DNA from: Patiria pectinifera
Taxonomy: Eukaryota > Echinodermata > Asteroidea > Valvatida > Asterinidae
Direction of reading: 5' to 3'
Assembly: GCA_029964075.1 (NCBI GenBank)
Contig: CM057148.1
Location: 29,381,916 to 29,445,915, forward strand
DNA length: 64,000 bases
The notes under the pieces were generated by a model, which saw only the letters and a program-made list of their open reading frames with translations, was not told where the DNA came from and searched no databases. Each line of letters opens with the position of its first letter. Position 1 is the first letter of the stretch. A program made the translations under genes and the position numbers. Below are positions 1 through 10,900 of this stretch, piece after piece.

Positions 1-672
1 GCATTGTGGTGTGTTTAGCATGTATATCGCCACACCCGTACAACCAAGTCAGTTTGTGTGTAGGCTCCTTCCGTCAAAATGGATAGTTCTGACAACCATT
101 TCTTTCTGAGTCAAAGTAGTTTTTGCAGTGACGGCGGAGAATCTGACAGTGAAGATGCATTGGTAATTTTCGGGAGGAAAGTTTTCAAGCAGATGTCCTA
201 TTAATGCTCATTATGGAGAACAATTATTGTCCGACATGTTCAAAGTGTGTATTCCTTATTCTTAATCCACACTTTACTATTAAGATTCGTCATTCCGAAT
301 CCACACTTTGTGACCAGCATAATTGTACCTTCCTATATTCGAGTCAAGAGGTATTCAGATCAGACAACACCCGGGACCAAAAATTTCGCACTAGTCGTCA
401 CATCATGTTGTAGCATAATATTATTTTCCTGGTTGCTTGCTTGGGTTGTATGGTCGATTTCACCCCAAAAAGGTACAATGCATTCAACTGATCCAAACGT
501 CCCATTTGAGAATCTGGTAAGGTTTTTGATCCCTTACCTGAATGATCCACCTTGGAACTCATGCAGTTGTAGTTTGCCTTCTCTTGCCCTGGCTGCCAGA
601 TCCTACAAATGAACAAACAAGGAAGGAAGATGTGCTTAGCAAATGTTTGTGCTGACCAAATATTTGAAGTAC

Positions 673-1046
673 CAGATGCTGGGCGAGTATGGTGAGTACC
701 TGGAGTACCCGAGTACTTGTGAGTAGTTTATGCTACTAATTGCTCTACTCGTGATTGTTCATCTACTCGAGTACTCATCATGGCATGAGCAGAAGCAGAT
801 GCTGGCGAGTAGCAATTTTTTTTAGGAGTATTCACTTATTCACAACAAGAAATCACTCGGTGCAGAATGTGCTGTGACTTGCATGCAATTTACTTATAAC
901 TTTGGACGAATTCACATCATAATAATGAGTAAATGTCATAGTTCTGCTTTTGTGGGAATGCAGTCAACTACTCGTGAGTACTCGACTATCAGCGAGTACT
1001 TTCTCTTCGAGTACTCGAGTTGAAAAAACAACTACTTGCCCAGGCA
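673..1046. mobile_element. hAT-like MITE rich in GTACTCGAGTAC
   Basis: Ends CAGATGCTGGGCGAGTA and (reverse complement) TGCCTGGGCAAGTA are imperfect inverted repeats. The interior repeats ACTCGAGTACTC on both strands. No target duplication was found. Confidence 0.5.
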
Positions 1047-1184
1047 ATACATGACACTCATTAAGACAGGTAACCTATTTTGGTCCAGCCAATCTTTCCT
1101 GCGTTGAATAGCATAATTCTGCACTCAGAAAAATTGGTCTTAAACACACATATAGCCCAGTAAGGGATGCTTTGAGGATGATGA

Positions 1185-1703
1185 TTAAAGCCCGAGTCCA
1201 TCATTTGCAGCTATCCAAAAAAGTACCCGGCGTAATTTTTGTTGAAAAACATACTGGTTGAAAGATAGTAAGGGGACTAAACTCCCTGTGAAATTATCCT
1301 TTCTGGCAAGCTCTCATTTTGAAGAAATCAACGAAAGAAGGCATTTCCAAAGGTGCTTCTTAAGAAGCACCGTAGGAAAATTTAAATTAGTAGTTCGTTT
1401 TGTTATTCGGCGCAGCGCGCACAAGCATTGGAACGACACACAGGCGCGCGCGGTTGCTATAATTTGTTGGATCAGTGCGCAACATCGCGTAAAGCTGGAA
1501 TTCAAAACAATTCGAAACATGATTTAGCAACTTTTGATTTTAAATTGAGATCCTAGAATGCTGTTTTTCTCGGAATATGAAGCTGAAGCTGAGCTGAAAC
1601 TTCATCAGGTTAGTTGTTCAGTATCCTTCATTAGATTTTGAACACTTTTGTTGCTTCAAACGAACAAAATGCACTAATTACAAATGATGGACTATAGCTT
1701 TAA
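1185..1703. mobile_element. TTAA MITE family C, copy 1
   Basis: TTAA at both edges; inverted ends GTCCATCATTTG and CAAATGATGGAC. Homologous over nearly all its length, in opposite orientation, to 22472-22962 and related to 38536-39062. It contains an internal palindrome around GTGCTTCTTAAGAAGCAC. Confidence 0.7.
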
Positions 1704-1745
1704 GTTCATTCTAGATGCATAGTGCTCCAACATTTTCATTGTTAC

Positions 1746-1904
1746 CTTCACATTCTCCGAGATTTCAACCAGTCCTTTGCCGATGGCATTCTTGACGATA
1801 GGGGTGATAAGACCTTTGTCTGTTGCCACGGCAACTGATATGTCAATATCGGAGATCCTCTGAGCTTCTTTACCCGACCATGAGGCATTGACATCCGGTA
1901 GTTC
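1746..1904 (-). CDS. PDHX: PDHX exon 9 (core domain), last exon in window
   Basis: Encodes [20 protein letters not shown], then [19 protein letters not shown] and a helix ending ISENVK. The acceptor is ATTATAG, the donor GTAACA, and the exon is 53 codons in phase 0. The next expected piece (a segment like GGSFSISNLGMFG) was sought between 1 and 1745 and not found, so the gene continues left of the window. Confidence 0.95.
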
Positions 1905-4900
1905 CTATAATTGGACGAGTAGCAAGATTTTAGTTCAGATACTGCAAAATACATTCAGTATTTGGTTTTACCATCCACCAATTGCAATGTGATTTTTTTT
2001 CTTCAGTCCGTCACAAGTCAATAACAATTCGTCTTGTTTCAAGTGAAGTAAAAGACTAGTCAAAGGATCTATTTTATTATTTGTTTATCCCGTTACTCAT
2101 GAAATGATTTTTGATCGACTTGCAACTGACTTGTGACTGACTTCTGATTGACATTTAATTGCCTTGTGACTGATTTCTGATAGATTTCATAATCTTGTGA
2201 TTGACTTGCGATTGAGTTGTGATTGAATTGTGATTGAATTATGATTGACTTGTGATTGACTTGCGATTGAGTTGTGATTGAATTGTGATTGAATTATGAT
2301 TGACTTGTGATTGACTTGCGATTGAATTGTGATTGAATTGTGATTGATTTGTGATTGACTTGTGATTGAACCCTGATTAAATTGTGATTGACTTGTGATT
2401 GACCTGTGATTGACTTGTGATTGGACCGTGATTGAATTGTGATTGACTTGTGATTGACATGTGATTGACTTGTGATGGACTTGTGATTGACTTGTGATTG
2501 ACTTGTGATTGACTTGTGATTGACTTGTGATGGACTTGTGATTGACTTGTGATTGACTTGTGATTGACTTGTGATTGATTTGTGATTGACTTGTGATTGA
2601 CTAGTGATTGACTAGTGATTGATTTGTGACTGACTTGTAATTGACTTGTGATGGACTTGTGATGGACTTGTGATTGACTTGTGATTGACTTGTGATTGAC
2701 TTGTGATTGATTTGTGATTGACTTGTGATTGACTAGTGATTGATTTGTGACTGACTTGTGATTGACTTGTGATTGACTAGTGATTGATTTGTAATTGAAT
2801 TGTGATTGACTTGTGATTGAATTGTAAGTGACTTGTGACTGACTTGTGACTGACTTGGACTGTCTTGTGATTGACTTGTGATTGACTTGTGATTGACTTG
2901 TGACTGACTTGTGATGGACTTGTGATGGACTTGTGATGGACTTGTGTAAACTTGTGATTGACTTGTGATTGACTTGTGATGGACTTGTGATGGACTTGTG
3001 ATGGACTTGTGATGGACTTGTGATGGACTTGAGATGGACTTGTGATGGACTTGTGATGGACTTGTGATTGCCTTGTGATTGCCTTGTGATTGACTTGTGA
3101 TTGACTTGTAACTGACTAGTGATTAAGTTAACTGTACCTTGAGTGCCACAGCGGCTGCCTTGATAATGAAGTCATTGACAGACACTTTAATGCCTTCTTT
3201 CTTGAGTTCTTTCCTTATGTTCATGATCCAGTCCATGTTGCAGTCAGTACTGGCATAGCTGTGCGGTATAGTCCTCTTTAAAAAGAATACCGATTTATAT
3301 GGAATAAATAGACTTAAATAGGCAAAATTAGAGTATGTTTATATCGTGCAATAAACTCTCAATAAAGCACAATAAGAAATTTGCTGCAGGACTAAAATAA
3401 CGAGGTTACAAAAGTATGAGGTTACAAAAGCGAATATGATTTTCTTACTTTTGATTCGGTCAATCTCTTAGCGATCACCTTTCTTATGTTGGTCAGTTCG
3501 ATGTCTGTAAAGGTGGCCTGTAATGGAATTATGGGTTAAATTTAATATCAAATATCATGGAAATAACAAAAATTGGCAGATACACAGTATGCATGTACAA
3601 ATAAAACCAGAAATTTCATAAAAAGGAACACTGCATGTACATGTACATGTACAAACCACTATAAGTTAAATATCTTAACGCAAATATACAACATTTGCAA
3701 ACATCAAAAACAAAACTGCCAAAATATTATAAAATACCTTACTTGACTGTAAGTGAATAATAGTTTAAACATCCTGTGAAATCATGGTACCTCATATGCT
3801 GTCAGTTTCAAGAAAAGTGTAATTTTATATCAATTTCCAACGATGGTCGGCTGATCATCGTTGGAAAAAAAATGACTTGTTTTTTTCAATTACCTCCCCA
3901 ATGTACCAAATTGATTAGTCCACATTTTGTTTGCAATCGGTTACACATCCGTGATAGTTGCAAGCCAGCTAGAGTCTCGTTCTCTGACTTGACAATTCCC
4001 TGACGTCTAAAAACTGCTCCGTTTTGTCTAAAGTAGGGTCGGGGGACCAGACTACAAGAACATAATTTTTTCCTTGGTTTTTCCAGTATCTATGAACCCA
4101 CAACTTTCAAACAAGTCAGAATAACAATATTAGCTATATTCTAACCCCCAAATCCATCCATTTCTGAAAATTACAGTAAAAGAAAATGTTGTATATTGCC
4201 TTTAAAATATATGTTATTATTTTTAACAAAAATACCTGTTGTTGAATGTCTGTGGTAGGTGGCACAAATGTTGGTGGAGGGGCTGTTGCCTGTGCTTGTG
4301 TCACGGGTTGTGGGGTGGGTTCTGGCACAGCTGCTTCCACGGTGGGGGGTTTCTTTGCTCCGCCTTCCTGAATGAACTTAAGAACATCGCTGTAAGAAAG
4401 AAATACAGATGAGCACAAATAGGGTAAGTATACACAAAATGTAGGAAAATGACTTTCTTGGGCCGATTGTGTACATGTAGTTACGAGAGTGTTTTGATCT
4501 CAAGAGTGTCTTTTTTTGTCACTCCAAAATAACTTCTGCAACATTTAGCAGCATTGTTTAAAACTAATGACCCTATTTTTTTGTAATTTGGAAATGTATC
4601 TGTTTTTGCGGAAAAAGCAATTGCTTACACATTTATCACTTGATGCAATGCCAATCAACACAGTTTGCATAGAACCTTAACTCTACAGGGTATTTTGGCC
4701 AGAAACCCTGCCAACCGTAACAACATGGAACACTTGTCTAAGTGACAAGCCTGCCCAGTGCAGCAAGATCCATCAGGCCAAAAGTCTCAAGGACAAACTG
4801 CCTCAGAGTCTGAGGTTACCAAATGCAGCAGGATGCAATATGCCATTTGCGAGTTAAATTTGAATAAAATCTGGAACGCTGACTTAATCCAATGCTTTGC

Positions 4901-7900
4901 ACATTTTAACTTTGCATTCTCCCGACCAAAGAGACTGTTACTACATCACGTGATTCGGGGCAAGCCTTATGCTAGCAACACCCAGCTCTGGCATGGTCTG
5001 GTGTCTTTGCGCCATTCTCACCCATTGTGAGCGATGTACATGTATTGATGCTGAGCGTCTCTTACGTAACTATGCAAGAGCTTGCCCCGAATCATGTGAC
5101 TAGTAACAGTGTCTTTGGTCTGAAGAATTCAAAGTTAAAATGTGCCAAGCATTCTGAGCAAGTCAGTGTACCAGATGTTATTGAAATGTAAATCCCAAAG
5201 GGTATAGGTCACCCGCAAATGGCTTATTGTGGGATTGTTCAATGGGACTAGCTCTCATTGTCTCAGAAGCAGCCGTTTCTGCACTGGTGTTGATAGCTGA
5301 CTGCATCAAGTGCACAGACTTTTCCACCTGATGCACTGTGCTGCGTCTGGCAGGGTTAGGATTAACGGTGCATCATCATCTTTATTTTCATGTTGTGTTT
5401 TGTCGTCTTCATCGTGGATTTACCCCATAATTTACCTAAAAAATCAAAACCCTGTCTCTTTCCTTGAATTTCTGTTACGTAATGCGTGAGTCCAATATTA
5501 AACCTATGTTTAAGTGGTTTTTCAAGCTGTTATAGGACATTTCAAGGGCCAGGAAGTACGCAATCACAAGAAAGGGGCCGAGTTCTACAGTTTGTACACA
5601 ATCATTATCTATTAAGGTTGACATGTGTTGCTTTTAGAGACTGTTTGGTTCGGCGTGACTGTGGATTGTCAGTGTGTAACATTGTATTACCCTTTGAGTA
5701 GCCGTCCGTGAGGTCCGCTAGGTGGGATGTCTGTAGCGTTAAGATGATGCGTGTCCAGGAGCTGTCTAACTGCCGGTGACAATACACTGCTGTGAATAAG
5801 ATTAGCAGAAAAAAAACTATTGTACAAATATGTTAGAAAGCATGGGCTGCACGTGTATCGTTGTGTCCTGCAACAAGGATATCTCCTAAAAAGGGCCGAA
5901 TGTGAAACACGAGTTTCAGAATATCAAAAGGTCGTATCTCACTTGAAATAACCTGGAAGTACATACAAAGTCAATGGACGTCGAGATACGACCTTGTTGC
6001 ATGGAGCATATTTGCGCGAGATACGACTTTGCTGCAGAACGGAGTTACGACCCTGCTGCACTGACGGGACGATATGTACCGTCAGTGCTCTTTTTGTTGA
6101 CAAAACAAAATCATAAGATTTCTCATTCAAAAGTGCATAATATAATTTGCTAAAAAATAACAATGTGAAAATAGAAATTTTTTTTTTTTTTTTCAGGACG
6201 AAAGTCGAAAAATAGTATGGACGATACACCTTTAACATGTCCACTACAAAGTTCTGGGGGAGCTCACAAGTCAGGTTGAACTACATGTAGGCAACACATA
6301 CAGTCCATACCTGCCAACATTGAAAAGTCAGAAAGAGGAACAGGGTGCCTACGCATCACAAACGTGAGCGGCGCAGGCGCGCGCGCGCGCTAATGGGTTG
6401 GGTCCAGGGGCAATCATACAAAGTACATGTACGTACACGTACATGCATGTGCCTAAAATGTTAAATGATATCCAGAAGCAGACCCAACATCTACTAGTCA
6501 CTAATCTTATTTAGTGGATAATTTTCTGAATTTTCCAGACGGTTTTTGCTCATCAAAAATTTTTACAATTGAATAATAAATGACTGCTGACTTACATGCT
6601 TCACAGTTAATCACATGTAGATATTCAGTCACAGTAATACATTTTACATGTACACTGTACAAGCAGTGACAAGTACAATTTTATTTGGAAAAGTTCGTAC
6701 ATCATTGTACGGTGTACACACATGTACATGTACGGTAGCCTGTTACGACCCCCTGTTACAATACACATTTGCCATTTCTAAATTTTTCACGATATTCCTC
6801 TCGGAATTTTTGACTCCATCGCTGCTTTTTCTCCTTCAGTGTATCATTCTCCTTGTCCATGTTGCAGTTGAGATGCTCATACAAAAAAGTTGTCAAAAAA
6901 GTACGACTCAGCACGGTCAAAATATCAACGAAACACCACCGAAGACTATGAAGAAACAACGTGTGTGGAAAACAAACATACATCAATCAATACGGTCACC
7001 ACGCCGTGCCTGGCCCGGCCCGCGCTTGATTCAGTAAGCACGCAGGAGAGGCAGTACACCAGACGGATCACGTAGCGGGTCTCAGTATTGGCTGTGGCTA
7101 GGTTGTGGCTGATCGCACAAGCCTGTGCGCGCGAACGGCTGCAGCCGCAGCCTGATTCGGACATGGCCGTTCGATGACGTTGGAGTCTGGTTTACGTCCC
7201 TTTTGTCGTACATAAGAGCGAGGCGGATTTTATACCATTACGGTTGCGGCAATAGCGCCCTCAATACAATAAAACTTTTTTTTAAATTTTTTTTATTTCT
7301 TCTCTCGCAACTCGGAAAATCGGGACGTTCCGATTTTCGGGCACTTTTTATCTCCGAAATCGGAACAGTTCCGCCTAAATCGGAACAGTTGGCAGGTATG
7401 ACAGTCCCTCTGACTTTAAGTGCACTCATCAGGCAACATGGTGTTTAGTTTAGTTTATCAAGATTAGAAATACTGCAAGTCAAACCTGCGCGATCCCCGG
7501 CATCCTTGCAGTTTAAGAACATGTACAGCCAGTTAGTAAGGACAATTGTCAGTGACGGCCTTGATTGTCCACCCGGCAGGTACCAGTTCTCAGTTGAATG
7601 GGGAGTTTGGGTTGAATGGAGAGTTTGGGTGAGACACCGGCCTAACATGCATTAGAGCCATTAGCATGAGCTGAGCTCTCCAGAAACCTCAGAGTCATTA
7701 GTAATACTAAGCTGAGCTCTCCAGAGACCTTGTAAACATCCATATTGGAAAGGATTTTTGATGTCGGCCTTCTCTCCACGGACCACCTTTCAAGTTTGGT
7801 TGAGATTGATGACTGAACTTACAGTGAAATGGAACACACACACACACCCACACACAGAAGGAATACGCGATCGCAATATCCCTGTCTGGCTTGAAAGCCA

Positions 7901-10900
7901 GGGGATAAAACTTCCTTTATTTTTCAGGTATTTTGAAAATGTGTTTTAGGTACCTGTCCTTCCCCACTGCATGTCTCATGCTTGAAAACTGTGTTGTATC
8001 AGACACACCCTGGATTTGGCCATCAGAAACCACATCTGCTGCTGGTGGGGATGGTGCAGCGGCATCCGCTGGTATTTCAACAGCCTTGTAGTCCTCCCCC
8101 TCTGGTACAAGAAGGGCAATCAAGGAGCTGATCTTTACCCCGGATGTGCCCTCTGGGACCTGAAAAGAAGACGATGGTTTGTAAAACTACTTCTTTTTAA
8201 CTCCGTATTACTTCCAATGAACTGCGTAAACGAACAAGAGAGAGCGCTTTTTCCCACTTTCGAGAGCCTCATGGATGGGACACAGTGCATGCGCATACTG
8301 ATCGCGTGTATAAAGCGCAGAGTACGCATAACTTATTTTATTTTGAATGTGCGAATAGCCATAGCTTCTTTACGTGAGCGTCATACGTCATGCATGGGCA
8401 GCGCATTCCAATTTTTTGCCATTTCTCCCTTTCTTGCCATTGAGAGGGTACTTGTGCACTGAGCCCTTCTCACTGACTGACTCATTGATTCAATCACTGG
8501 TTTTTGAGTCGGGCAGTGCTATTGTATTGGTTCACCCCGTGAAGAGCAATTCTAAATGAACCCTTCTGCTATGTAAGCAGTCACGGACAATCAAAATTCA
8601 CTTCCACTTCCCCTGCTATACGTTTAACAAAGGCTAGTCACCAGCAGTCAAATCATATGTTAAGCAAGCACTGTGACTAGTCAGACTGGGTCAACAGGCA
8701 AGTTGTGGTCAAAGGTGTTTTATCATGCACCCCAAGTAAAAGCATACATGTAGTTGTATCAAGTTCCTGAAGTTAACCCTAACAGTCCTGAATCCTTGAA
8801 ATTCAATACGATTTTGCACACCCCTAGGGAGTTAGGGTTCAGTCTAAGGCAGTCAATCCTGCTTTATGTTAGCCTTGACCAAGGCTATCAGCTTGTTCCC
8901 ATACGAGCTTGTTCGCGCTACCGCACACATTGCGCGCCGCGACACACTGGTTGTACTATACCGTTAGCCTCAACGACCCTTGCGTGTGCTTTGTGTGCAT
9001 GTACGTACGCCCCACACACACTTCCGCAAACAGCCGTACAGTAAGTCGAGGCAGAGGATAGCCTTGACTCAACCGTGGCGAATTCTTTATGCGTTTCTTT
9101 AAGTTTTCGACCGAATTCGGCCGAGAATTTCTGATGCGCATATATTACACGATATCCAATCAAAGCCCGTAAACTTTGACCCGCGACATACATATTCATG
9201 AAGCCTGCAAATTACTTTATACACCACGTATACATGTATGTTCACTCAAAAATAAATGTCCAGCCTGTCCAGGTTTTCAATCCCATTTCAAACTATTTTT
9301 CCAGGTTTATTACAAACAAATGAAATATGCCGCTATATGAATGAACAATTGTTCAAAATGATGTTACTATTTCCAATGTATTGCAAATTGGACAGTTCAA
9401 GACAGTCCGCCGATGTTTACTGTCGGTGCAACAGCGTACATTATCACGCCGGTACCCGTACCTGCCCGTGACATTCTGACAGTGAATGTAGAGAACAGGT
9501 CAACTCTGACCCAGGTCAAATCGTACTCATTTAATCGATTGCAGGTTAACTCCTACAGTATCTAAGTCATGTCGCACCCGTATGAATTACATGTAACTGC
9601 AAGAAACGAGCTACTGACTTTGGGATGGAAATATACGAAAGTGTCATACAGGGCCATGGTGAAAAAAAAAAATCTCTCCCTGAATTTGTACTATGTGCAA
9701 CATACAATGTATATCTCATACGTATGACATATGTATTTTAAGGCGTACATACGAATTGTGTATGTCGTACCTACGACATACGTACCACATGTAAGTCGTA
9801 GGTATAACATATAAATCGTACCAATACATATGTCGTACACGTGTACGAGATAAACGACAAACAAGTCGAACGTACGAGTTAAAATTCAAATGTTGTACAC
9901 ACGAGATATAAAGTCGTACTTATATACGACCAAGTCGTATGCGACATACATGTATATCGTACCCTGTCGACTCGACATATAAGATCGTATGCACGACATA
10001 TATGTCGTACCGGCACCTGTCAACATTATGTCATATGTTTGATATGTCATACCCTGTCGACACATGTCATACCCTGTCGATATATTAGTCGAACTCTGTC
10101 GACATATAATTATATGTCTTACCCTGACGATATATTAGTCGTACATACGACATAATTATAACTTATAAGTTGTTCATACAAGTTAAAAACAGTCTTAAGG
10201 AATAAGTTAGCTGGAGGATAATTTTTTCCCATATCCCCTAAAGTCAGCGGTAGATATACTCAATAGTGTGAACTTCTTTTTTTTTTTGCCGTTGAACGAC
10301 AAAGCGCAGCGTCTTACCGAATTCATGGCGCCAACGTGGCCTCTGTTCACGGTGACATCGTTTTTTGCCGCCATGCAGTTTGTACCGTTTGCCGTTTTTT
10401 GAAGGTCTAAGTTTTCATCCTTTTTCATTTCATTTTTGATCCAAACTATGCATAACTTTATAAATATTATTCTACTAGTATTATTTAAGATTTTAAGGGG
10501 GTGTTTTACAATAATAATTGTTACCACAGGCCATCTGGCTTACAAACCTTTGGTCACATTATGCAATTTAATAAATATTCATTTTTTTGTCAGCCATTAT
10601 CCAATGAGAGAAGACTATTTACCATAGCGCGTACTAATTATCATATTGAGCCTACATGGTTGCGTCAAGGCTATCCTCCGCCTTGACTCACTGTACGGCT
10701 GTTTGCGAAAGTAAGTGTGGTGTGTACGTAAATGCATACGAAGCACACGCAAGGCTTGTTGAGGCTAACGGTATAGTACAACTAGTGTGTCGCAGTGTGC
10801 GGTAGCGAGAACAAGCTCATATGGGAACAACAAGCTGATAGCCTTGGTCAAGGCTAGCTTTATGTACGCTGGGAATTAAGTCTTATGGGTTGAAAACAGT

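Larger units (their letters stand above)
1..1745. other. PDHX intron 9 (incomplete): repeats only
   Basis: No further PDHX exon was found. A 41-codon ATG ORF at 79-204 has an acidic Ser-rich start and no recognisable homology. The rest is a hAT-like MITE (673-1046) and a TTAA MITE (1185-1703). Confidence 0.6.

Noticed and set aside
79..204. 41-codon ATG ORF with acidic Ser-rich start
   Set aside because: Too short, no homology, in a repeat-filled intron. Might be a transposon ORF start, but nothing supports it.
2105..3124. CRISPR array
   Set aside because: 11-bp direct tandem repeats without spacers in an animal intron.
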